Source: Eggerthellaceae bacterium
Lineage (GTDB): Bacteria > Actinomycetota > Coriobacteriia > Coriobacteriales > Eggerthellaceae
NCBI GenBank assembly: GCA_017960005.1
Contig: JAGCZM010000155.1
Span: 1 to 5,520 of the forward strand
Length of the DNA: 5,520 bases
Direction: 5' to 3'
In this document: one piece after another, positions 1 through 4,839 of the stretch
Layout: every line of letters starts with the position of its first letter
Position numbering within the stretch: the stretch's first letter is position 1
Made by a program: the position numbers and the translations under genes
Notes under the pieces: generated by a model
Told to the model about the DNA's origin: nothing
The model's database searches: none
What the model saw: only the letters and a program-made list of their open reading frames with translations

Positions 1-1
1 G

Positions 2-67
2 TTTCGGATAGCGCAAGAGTTCATCAAAAACAAACAGCGAGACGACTCTGTTTCGGGAGGTATATGA
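2..67 (+). CDS. possible 3' end of an unidentified upstream gene (partial)
   Basis: A reading frame open from the left edge ends at TGA 65-67. It gives a hydrophilic tail of 21 residues reading FRIAQEFIKNKQ then RDDSVSGGI. The composition is plausible for a protein C-terminus, but it is too short to identify. A second forward frame (to 141) and a short reverse frame (start at 73, open to the edge) are also open here, so the coding assignment is weak. If real, the gene ends about 70 nt before the lysine operon promoter. Confidence 0.3.
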   Translation, partial: FRIAQEFIKNKQRDDSVSGGI

Positions 68-137
68 CCGCATATCCCGATTACGAAGCCGTATGCTTTC
101 GGAAACGGCCGAATACCTTGTACATGAAGCGCTTTCC

Positions 138-167
138 TTGACAAATTTTCAAACGCAACGCTATACT
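138..167 (+). promoter_or_regulatory. sigma-70-type promoter of the dapA-lysA operon
   Basis: The -35 box TTGACA (138-143) is a perfect match to the vegetative consensus. It is followed by an 18-bp spacer and the -10 box TATACT (162-167). Transcription would start near 173-175, exactly where the first paired stem (P1) of the lysine riboswitch begins. That agreement supports both calls. The predicted leader is about 290 nt long. Confidence 0.85.
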
Positions 168-172
168 CGTGC

Positions 173-350
173 ACAGGTAGAGGCGCATCGGGCAATCAGT
201 AACCGTATCCTCATAAGGACCGCGCAAGGTCTCATGATACGGCGAAAGGTGCAGATGCCGAAGCGTTCCCCATTGCGCGGGGGTTTAGCTGGACAGGTGA
301 AATAAGATTCACCTGGCTGTCGCCAGTAATACGGCGGAGAGCTATCTTGT
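173..350 (+). promoter_or_regulatory. lysine riboswitch (L-box) aptamer
   Basis: The leader carries the conserved lysine aptamer core in order: AGAGGCGC (179-186), an AGTA element (198-201), GAAAGG (244-249), GCCGAAGC (257-264), AGCTGG (287-292) and GGAGAGCTATCTTGT (336-350). It folds as a five-stem junction. P1 pairs ACAGGTAG (173-180) with CTATCTTGT (342-350) around one bulge. The upper P2 stem is CCGTATC/GATACGG. P3 is capped by TTGCGC (273-278). P4 is a perfect 8-bp hairpin, CAGGTGAA (294-301) with TTCACCTG (308-315). P5 pairs TCGCC (320-324) with GGCGG (333-337). The P2 loop GCGCAA (222-227) is the exact complement of the P3 loop, as expected for the known kissing interaction. In this family, bound lysine favours the downstream terminator and so reduces expression of the operon. 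Confidence 0.95.
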
Positions 351-420
351 TCCATATAAGGTCGGAATACGACTGCGCGATGACGTGCGACATGCATTCC
401 GGTTACATTGGATAATGAGG

Positions 421-452
421 CAGCCGAAGTCGTTTCGGCTGTTTTTGTTTTT
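421..452 (+). terminator. riboswitch-controlled intrinsic terminator in the dapA leader
   Basis: The stem CAGCCGAA (421-428) pairs perfectly with TTCGGCTG (434-441) around a 5-nt loop. It is followed by T5-G-T5 (442-452). It lies between the lysine aptamer and the dapA ribosome binding site, so it is the expression platform: lysine-bound RNA should stop here, and lysine-free RNA should read through. The competing antiterminator is not certain. Candidate partners are GGCTG (315-319) with CAGCC (421-425), and CGACT (370-374) with AGTCG (428-432). Confidence 0.9.
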
Positions 453-466
453 GGGAGGAATAGATT

Positions 467-1357
467 ATGGGACATCAACCGATCTTCAAAGGAATCGCCA
501 CGGCGCTCATCACGCCCATGGATGAAAACGGAATAGATTTCGATAAGTTCGGCGAAATCATCGATTGGCAGATAGAAAGCGGCATCGACGCTTTGGCGGT
601 CACCGGCACCACCGGTGAGGGCTCGACGCTTACCGATGAGGAACATCGCAGCGCCATCGAGTTTTCGGTAAAGCGCGCCGCGGGCCGCGTGCCCATCATC
701 GCGGGCACGGGAAGCAACGATACCGCATACGCGCGCGATTTGACCCGTTTTGCCTGCGAAGAGGGTGCTGATGCCATGATCATCGTGACGCCCTATTACA
801 ACAAAACAACGCAGCGCGGCCTCATCCGCATGTTCGAAACCTTGGCCGATGCCAGCACCAAACCCATCATTTTGTATAACGTACCCTCCCGTACGGGCAT
901 CAACATCGAACCGACAACGTTTGCCGCATTGGCCGATCATCCCAACATCGCCGCCATCAAGGAAGCAAACAGCAATATCTCCAAGATCGTGGAGACCGCC
1001 GCACTGGTCAAAGGAAAGCTCGACATCTATTCCGGAAACGACGATCAGATCGTTCCCATCATGGCGCTTGGCGGTATCGGCTGTATCTCCGTGCTCTCCA
1101 ATATCATGCCGAGCCAAACCCACGAGATATGCGCACGCTTCTTTGCGGGCGATATCGCGGGTGCCGCCGAGCTTCAACTTCGCTACCTGCCGCTCATAAA
1201 CGCGCTGTTCAGCGAAGTTAACCCCATACCCGTCAAAGCAGCCATGGCCGCCATGGGTCGGTGCAAAGATTACCTGAGACCTCCTTTGATCGAAATGTCG
1301 GAAGGCCCGCGCAATGTCTTGTACTCGCTCATGCGTGAGCAAGGCTTAATCGATTAG
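467..1357 (+). CDS. dapA: 4-hydroxy-tetrahydrodipicolinate synthase (DHDPS)
   Basis: This 296-residue cytoplasmic enzyme condenses pyruvate with aspartate semialdehyde, the first committed step of the DAP/lysine branch. It has the full length of the family, a single (beta/alpha)8-barrel of the N-acetylneuraminate lyase superfamily. Visible motifs are GTTGEG (47-52; catalytic Thr48/Thr49), VTPYYNK (107-113; Tyr111), YNVPSRTG (137-144; Tyr137 and Arg142) and AAIKEA, with the pyruvate Schiff-base lysine at Lys165. The start is ATG 467, preceded by GGGAGG (453-458) at 8 nt spacing. The residues expected to bind feedback lysine are only partly kept: by alignment to the E. coli enzyme, His53 is Asp57, Ser48 is Gly52 and Glu84 is Tyr88. 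Allosteric inhibition may therefore be weak, leaving control to the riboswitch (inference). lysA follows after 18 nt with no terminator between them, so the two are co-transcribed. Confidence 0.97.
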   Translation: MGHQPIFKGIATALITPMDENGIDFDKFGEIIDWQIESGIDALAVTGTTGEGSTLTDEEHRSAIEFSVKRAAGRVPIIAGTGSNDTAYARDLTRFACEEGADAMIIVTPYYNKTTQRGLIRMFETLADASTKPIILYNVPSRTGINIEPTTFAALADHPNIAAIKEANSNISKIVETAALVKGKLDIYSGNDDQIVPIMALGGIGCISVLSNIMPSQTHEICARFFAGDIAGAAELQLRYLPLINALFSEVNPIPVKAAMAAMGRCKDYLRPPLIEMSEGPRNVLYSLMREQGLID

Positions 1358-1375
1358 AAGAAAAGAAGTTTGTAT

Positions 1376-2671
1376 ATGCTGCATTCCAATCTCACCGTAA
1401 ACGAAGAAGGACATCTCGTCATCGCGGGCATCGATTCGACGATGCTCGCGCAAAAATACGGCACGCCGCTCTATATCCTCGACGAGGACCGCATCAGAAA
1501 AAACATGCGTCTGTATGTGGATGCGATGCATGAATATTTCGGGAGGGGGGCACGTCCCCTCTATGCGAGCAAGGCGCTCAGCTTCCGCGGCATCTACAAA
1601 ATAGCCGCCGAAGAAAAAATGTGCGTGGACATCGTCTCCGCCGGAGAACTCTACACCGCGCTTTCGGCGGGATTCCCGGCAAAAGACATGTATTTCCATG
1701 GGAACAACAAAACCGATACCGAAATCCGTTACGCCATAGACAACCGAATCGGTTATTTCATCGTGGATAACGACGAAGAGCTCGACGCCATCGATAAGTA
1801 TGCCGCACAAGCCGGCATCGTGCAAGATGTGCTGTTGCGCGTAACCCCCGGTATCGATCCGCACACCTTTGCCGCCGTCAACACCGGACAGGTCGATTGC
1901 CAGTTCGGCATCTCGATAGAGACCGGCCAAGCAGCGCGATTCGTCGGCAATATCCTTAATAAACAACACGTTTCTCTGCGGGGATTCCACTGCCACATCG
2001 GCTCTCAGATATTCGATCAAATACCCTTCTGCGATGCCGCGGATATCATGCTCAAGTTCATCGTCGACATGAGGACGCAGTACGGCTACACGGCCGAGAT
2101 CTTAAACCTCGGCGGAGGATTCGGAGTCCGTTATGTGGAAACCGACCCCCAGATAGACATCGCCGACAATATCCGCCTTGTTTCCGAGCATATAGAAGCC
2201 CGCTGCAATGAACTGGATGTGCCCTACCCCGTCATCTTGATGGAGCCGGGCAGAAGCATCGTCGCCGATGCCGGCGTGACCCTCTATACGGTCGGCAGCG
2301 TCAAAACCATAGACGGGTATCGCAGCTACGTCTCCGTGGACGGAGGTATGAGCGACAATCCCCGCTACGCCTTATACGGCTCCGAATACACCGTACACAT
2401 CGCCAACCGCATGAACGAAAACCCCGATTTTCTTTGCACCGTTGCCGGTCGTTGTTGCGAAACCGACGCTCTCATCCAAGAAAACGTCATGCTGCCCCAC
2501 CCCGTGCGCGGAGACATCCTCGCCGTCCTTGTCACGGGCGCATACAACTACTCCATGGCCTCGAACTACAACCGAATCTGCAGGCCTCCCATCGTCATGG
2601 TTTCGGGAGGAAAGGACAGGATAGTCGTCCGAAGAGAGACCTTCGAAGACCTCACGGCATGCGATATGTAG
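1376..2671 (+). CDS. lysA: diaminopimelate decarboxylase
   Basis: This 431-residue PLP-dependent enzyme of fold type III (alanine racemase-like barrel plus C-terminal beta domain) decarboxylates meso-DAP to L-lysine, the last step of the pathway. The PLP lysine is Lys66 in YASKAL. Other family motifs are HCHIGSQ (205-211), the phosphate-binding LGGGFG (245-250), EPGRS (290-294), the active-site Cys361-Glu362 and GAYNYSMASNYN (388-399). Length is normal and the frame is intact. I chose ATG 1376 over an in-frame TTG at 1370. The purine-rich AAGAAG (1363-1368) lies 7 nt before the ATG but only 1 nt before the TTG. The ribosome binding site is weaker than that of dapA, and the 18-nt gap fits co-transcription under the same lysine riboswitch. 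Confidence 0.97.
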   Translation: MLHSNLTVNEEGHLVIAGIDSTMLAQKYGTPLYILDEDRIRKNMRLYVDAMHEYFGRGARPLYASKALSFRGIYKIAAEEKMCVDIVSAGELYTALSAGFPAKDMYFHGNNKTDTEIRYAIDNRIGYFIVDNDEELDAIDKYAAQAGIVQDVLLRVTPGIDPHTFAAVNTGQVDCQFGISIETGQAARFVGNILNKQHVSLRGFHCHIGSQIFDQIPFCDAADIMLKFIVDMRTQYGYTAEILNLGGGFGVRYVETDPQIDIADNIRLVSEHIEARCNELDVPYPVILMEPGRSIVADAGVTLYTVGSVKTIDGYRSYVSVDGGMSDNPRYALYGSEYTVHIANRMNENPDFLCTVAGRCCETDALIQENVMLPHPVRGDILAVLVTGAYNYSMASNYNRICRPPIVMVSGGKDRIVVRRETFEDLTACDM

Positions 2672-2675
2672 AAAC

Positions 2676-2710
2676 AAAAAGACCGTAATCAATGCGATTA
2701 CGGTCTTTTT
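2676..2710. terminator. bidirectional intrinsic terminator between convergent genes
   Basis: A perfect 15-bp inverted repeat (2676-2690 with 2696-2710) surrounds the 5-nt loop AATGC. The outer five pairs are A:T, so each strand reads a GC-containing hairpin closed by a T tract. It starts 5 nt after the lysA stop and lies 22 nt beyond the stop of the convergent minus-strand gene. One element therefore serves both transcripts. Confidence 0.93.
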
Positions 2711-2732
2711 TAAACAATCGTTTTTAAAAGAT

Positions 2733-3287
2733 TTACTTCTTGCCGAGCAAAACGCCGCCCATGCTCAAAGCAAAACCGCAGGCGATCAGAATGCCGGATA
2801 CGATGCAGGCCCAACCCATGCTCACCGCAGAGCTCACGAAATTGGAAAGCCAACCGGTCATGGCGACGCCGGATGCAACCTGATCGGCTATCGCGGAGAT
2901 ACCGATGAAGTTGGCGATAAGGGGCAATGCGCCGATGATGAACAACACGACGACGAACACGAACTTGGCAACGGCACCCTTCTTTGCCAATTGCTTGGCA
3001 CCGTAAGCCAAAACGGAACCGTCACCCTTCTTCTTTTTGGATGCGCCGAGCTGAGCCATCACAACGGCAACGATGCCCACAAGCACGAGCAGCACGACCA
3101 AAACCAAAGCAACGACACTCCAGGCATCGCCACTCGCCACCCAATCAAACCCGGTGGTTTCTTCGGTTACGACCTTACCCAAGATCTTTCTCTCCGATAC
3201 GAGAAAAGGCCCCAAGTACAAAAGCGTGCCCGCAATCAAAAACAACACACCCACAAACGAAACATAACTGGAATTGTTGGACTTCAT
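2733..3287 (-). CDS. four-pass membrane protein of unknown function
   Basis: I do not recognise this 184-residue protein. It has four strongly hydrophobic stretches at about 8-30, 57-80, 108-130 and 154-181. The loop between the second and third is basic (KKKK at 84-87, further lysines to 108), and the C-terminus is GKK. The positive-inside rule therefore predicts both ends and the middle loop in the cytoplasm, with two outward loops (about 31-56 and 131-153). There is no cleavable signal peptide pattern, catalytic motif or transporter signature. ATG 3287 is preferred to an upstream GTG at 3320 because the resulting N-terminus (MKSNNSSY) leads directly into the first membrane segment and a GAGGGGG sequence lies 11 nt upstream. 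It has its own promoter and faces the lysine operon, so no functional link to lysine is implied. Coding is supported by intact length and coherent membrane topology; function is open. Confidence 0.8.
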   Translation of the reverse strand: MKSNNSSYVSFVGVLFLIAGTLLYLGPFLVSERKILGKVVTEETTGFDWVASGDAWSVVALVLVVLLVLVGIVAVVMAQLGASKKKKGDGSVLAYGAKQLAKKGAVAKFVFVVVLFIIGALPLIANFIGISAIADQVASGVAMTGWLSNFVSSAVSMGWACIVSGILIACGFALSMGGVLLGKK

Positions 3288-3294
3288 ATGAAGT
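3281..3294. repeat. perfect 14-bp palindrome over a start codon
   Basis: ACTTCATATGAAGT is its own reverse complement and contains the ATG start (3285-3287) of the minus-strand membrane protein gene. It has no loop, so it is better suited to a dimeric DNA-binding protein than to an RNA hairpin. It may also be chance. Confidence 0.5.
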
Positions 3295-3315
3295 AACGCC
3301 CCCTCATCTCGATGT

Positions 3316-3338
3316 CTCACGCATCAATCACACGTGAG
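3316..3338. repeat. inverted repeat in the leader of the membrane protein gene
   Basis: CTCACG (3316-3321) and CGTGAG (3333-3338) are exact complements separated by 11 nt. They lie downstream of the predicted promoter and upstream of the GAGGGGG ribosome binding site. The repeat could be an operator or a weak leader hairpin. There is no T tract, so it is not a terminator. Confidence 0.4.
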
Positions 3339-3367
3339 CCTTATACGCTTATGTTCAACTATACATG

Positions 3368-3395
3368 AGAATACGCCGAAGGCAGACGATGTCAA
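3368..3395 (-). promoter_or_regulatory. promoter for the membrane protein gene
   Basis: On the minus strand, TTGACA (3395-3390) is followed by a 16-bp spacer and TATTCT (3373-3368). Transcription would begin near 3361, giving a leader of roughly 75 nt. The -35 is perfect and the -10 is good. The site lies in the 256-nt gap between the start of this gene and the tmRNA 3' end, where I see no credible coding sequence. Confidence 0.65.
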
Positions 3396-3495
3396 GCAAG
3401 CATCATCATTATCCTAAAAGACAAACAAAGGAGATATTGCCGCAATCCATGTACATCAACAATGTTTCTTCCGAAAAACGACTGTCAGGCCAAGT

Positions 3496-3526
3496 AAAAA
3501 AAGAACCTCCGAATACACGGAGGTTC
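3496..3526 (-). terminator. intrinsic terminator of the tmRNA gene
   Basis: On the minus strand, GAACCTCCG (3526-3518) and CGGAGGTTC (3511-3503) form a perfect 9-bp stem with a 6-nt loop, followed by seven T (3502-3496). It begins 17 nt beyond the CCA end of the tmRNA. Confidence 0.92.
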
Positions 3527-3543
3527 GAATGAAATGGTTTGTT

Positions 3544-3900
3544 TGGTGGAGGCGCGGAGAATCGAACTCCGGTCCATACTAAATTCCCGGTCAGGCTCTA
3601 CAAGCTTAGTCGGCATTCAAAAATCTCGGACAAACGGTGTGTATGCCGACAAACGATGCTTGTCCATACCGGTTTGATCTTGGTTTGGAATATACCGATT
3701 ACACTTCCAAACGCATCCCTCTTAAATGACGTCTCCCGAAAACCGAGGAATAAATTTTCGATCGACGGCCTTGGACTTAAGCAGCCAAAGCAAGAGATTT
3801 TTTGTTGCCAATTAAATTGACATTACCCCTTATTATCGTGTCGAGGAGAACACGGCCTGCTCCTCACTTCGAACTTACCATGTCGAAACCAGTCGCCCCC
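3544..3900 (-). ncRNA. ssrA: transfer-messenger RNA (tmRNA)
   Basis: This 357-nt RNA rescues stalled ribosomes and tags the unfinished protein for proteolysis, working with SmpB. The 5' end GGGGGCG (3900-3894) pairs with CGCCTCC just before ACCA at the 3' end. It includes the G3-U wobble that marks alanine-accepting RNAs. The tRNA-like part shows CTGGTTTCGAC at the 5' end and a T arm, CGGAG-TTCGATT-CTCCG. Helix P2 pairs TAAGTTC with GAATTTA (3586-3580). Pseudoknot PK1 is clear: GAGGAG (3865-3860) with CTCCTC (3848-3843), and loop CGTGT with ACACG (3841-3837). Near the 3' side, GTCGGCAT and ATGCCGAC form another 8-bp helix. The tag frame most likely begins at GGC 3809 and stops at TAA 3779-3777, encoding GNKKSLALAA. 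The ending LALAA is the canonical protease signal. CCA is encoded. The resume codon is inferred from the TAATT just before it. Confidence 0.96.
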
Positions 3901-3913
3901 ACATGTCAAAAAC

Positions 3914-3942
3914 ATGCAAAGTACGCAGCTCCACCTTGTCAA
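3914..3942 (-). promoter_or_regulatory. possible promoter of the tmRNA gene
   Basis: On the minus strand, a perfect TTGACA (3942-3937) is followed by 17 bp and a weak -10, TTGCAT (3919-3914). Transcription would start a few nucleotides before the mature tmRNA 5' end, which RNase P normally makes. The poor -10 makes this tentative. The tmRNA may instead, or also, be read from the tRNA promoter upstream. Confidence 0.4.
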
Positions 3943-4014
3943 TGTGCGATACCGCTTCAAGCCGCATAACAATTCGAGAGTTTTAAACAAAACCTGTTGT
4001 GACGGCTTAAAAAT

Positions 4015-4088
4015 TGGAGCGGGCGACGGGAATCGAACCCGCGTCTTGAGCTTGGAAGGCTCAGGTTCTACCATTGAACCACGCCCGC
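4015..4088 (-). tRNA. tRNA-Gly (anticodon UCC)
   Basis: The 74-nt gene folds as a full cloverleaf. The acceptor is GCGGGCG (4088-4082) with CGCCCGC (4025-4019). The D arm contains GGTTCAATGGTAGAACC, the anticodon loop is CTTCCAA with TCC, and the T loop is TTCGATT. The discriminator is U, and CCA is encoded (4017-4015). It reads GGA and probably other GGN codons. Its 5' end lies only 3 nt after the CCA of tRNA-Pro, so both come from one precursor. Confidence 0.96.
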
Positions 4089-4091
4089 ACC

Positions 4092-4168
4092 TGGTCGGGA
4101 CGACAGGATTTGAACCTGCGACATCCTGCTCCCAAAGCAGGCGCGCTACCAAGCTGCGCTACGTCCCG
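4092..4168 (-). tRNA. tRNA-Pro (anticodon UGG)
   Basis: The 77-nt gene has acceptor CGGGACG (4168-4162) with CGTCCCG. The D arm has GCGC...GCGC flanking AGCTTGGTA. The anticodon stem is CCTGC/GCAGG with loop TTTGGGA (anticodon TGG), and the T loop is TTCAAAT. Discriminator A and an encoded CCA end at 4092. It decodes proline CCA and probably further CCN codons by wobble. It is the first gene of the tRNA-Pro, tRNA-Gly, tmRNA series. Confidence 0.96.
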
Positions 4169-4186
4169 AGATAAGCGCAGGAGGTC

Positions 4187-4215
4187 ATTATAAAACGCAA
4201 TGCATCAATTGGTAA
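4187..4215 (-). promoter_or_regulatory. promoter of the tRNA-Pro/tRNA-Gly genes
   Basis: On the minus strand, TTACCA (4215-4210) is followed by 17 bp and a perfect TATAAT (4192-4187). The predicted start is near 4180, about 12 nt before tRNA-Pro. The -35 box lies inside the last codons of rdgB. GACCTCC follows the -10 and is rather GC-rich, as in many growth-controlled stable RNA promoters; that link is an inference. Confidence 0.7.
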
Positions 4216-4822
4216 GAAGAGATTTCAACAATCTCAGTGCATTGCCGCGGTGCGAGATGAGGTTCTTTTCGTCCTGGGATACCTCGGCAAAGGATATTTC
4301 GTTATTGTATTTATCCGGATAAAAGAGCGGATCGTATCCGAATCCCCCTTCGCCTCTTTCCTCAAAACCTATTTTTCCCTCGACACTTCCGTAGGCGTCG
4401 GTTTCATGCTTGTCCTCATCGAGAAACACCAAGGTACACACAAAGCGCCCCGTTCTTTGTTCGAACGGTACGCTTTCGAGATTATTCAGCAACAAAAGAT
4501 TGTTTGCCTTATCGGCGCCTTCCCCATGCATGCCTGCATACCGGGAAGAATACACGCCCGGAACTCCGTTTAGCGCATCCACTTCCAATCCCGAATCATC
4601 GGCCAATACCGCGCAGGGATACCCGTACTTGGCATATGCCGCATCCCATGCCGCATATGCTTTTATGCGCGAGTTGCCCAAGAAAGTATCGGATGTTTCG
4701 TCAGGATCGGAAGAAATGCCCGCCTGGTTGAGAGTGCAAAACTCCCATCCCTCAAAATTCAGAGCGGTTTTGATCTCTTTGACTTTATGAATGTTGTTGG
4801 TGGCGATGATGACGCGGCGCAT
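4205..4822 (-). CDS. rdgB: dITP/XTP pyrophosphatase (non-canonical purine NTPase)
   Basis: This 205-residue HAM1/RdgB family protein hydrolyses dITP, ITP and XTP to monophosphates and pyrophosphate, keeping deaminated purines out of nucleic acids. Family motifs appear in order: ATNNIHKVKEI (7-17; substrate Lys13), the core ADDSGLEVDALNGVPG (74-89; catalytic Asp76), YSSRYAG (91-97), GFGYDPLFYP (160-169) and SHRGNALRLL (190-199). Length matches the family. An upstream in-frame start at 4888 would add 22 residues overlapping murI. ATG 4822 is preferred because MRRVIIATNN is the standard N-terminus, and GAGG lies 11 nt before it. murI ends 17 nt upstream and the pair is probably one operon, a pairing also seen in Bacillus (racE-ysnA). 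No terminator follows; tRNA-Pro begins 36 nt downstream. Confidence 0.95.
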   Translation of the reverse strand: MRRVIIATNNIHKVKEIKTALNFEGWEFCTLNQAGISSDPDETSDTFLGNSRIKAYAAWDAAYAKYGYPCAVLADDSGLEVDALNGVPGVYSSRYAGMHGEGADKANNLLLLNNLESVPFEQRTGRFVCTLVFLDEDKHETDAYGSVEGKIGFEERGEGGFGYDPLFYPDKYNNEISFAEVSQDEKNLISHRGNALRLLKSLLTN

Positions 4823-4839
4823 GGATAAAACTGCCTCAA

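Noticed and set aside
97..112. TTCGG/CCGAA small hairpin before the lysine operon promoter
   Set aside because: The stem is only five pairs and has no T tract, so it is not a credible terminator for an upstream gene.
93..305. A 70-codon + frame across the leader
   Set aside because: It overlaps the promoter and most of the lysine aptamer, whose RNA structure explains the sequence. It has no good ribosome binding site.
161..1342. A 393-codon minus-strand open frame covering the riboswitch and dapA
   Set aside because: It is antisense to a DapA with every catalytic motif in place and runs through a conserved riboswitch. Its predicted protein has no recognisable family features.
1346..2020. 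A 224-codon minus frame inside lysA
   Set aside because: It is a shadow of lysA, which has complete motifs on the + strand.
2984..3337. Several + frames of 60-117 codons opposite the membrane protein gene
   Set aside because: They are rich in Arg, Pro, Gln and His, as expected of antisense frames over hydrophobic codons, and lack start signals.
3437..3529. Short + frame after AAGGAG (3428-3433), starting at TTG 3437 or ATG 3449
   Set aside because: Spacing to either start is poor, and the frame runs through the tmRNA terminator hairpin. The resemblance to a ribosome binding site is probably chance.
3544..4168. Possible attachment site or integrated element at ssrA or the tRNA genes
   Set aside because: These genes are common integration targets, but there is no integrase, no duplicated tRNA or tmRNA 3' end, and no change in composition nearby.
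3539..4174. Frames of 86-109 codons across the tmRNA and tRNA genes (for example GAGDGNRTRVLSLEG and VARLLWEQDVAGSNP types)
   Set aside because: These are the well-known false protein translations of tRNA and tmRNA genes.
4250..4790. + frames of 75-126 codons opposite rdgB
   Set aside because: They are antisense to a complete RdgB with all family motifs.
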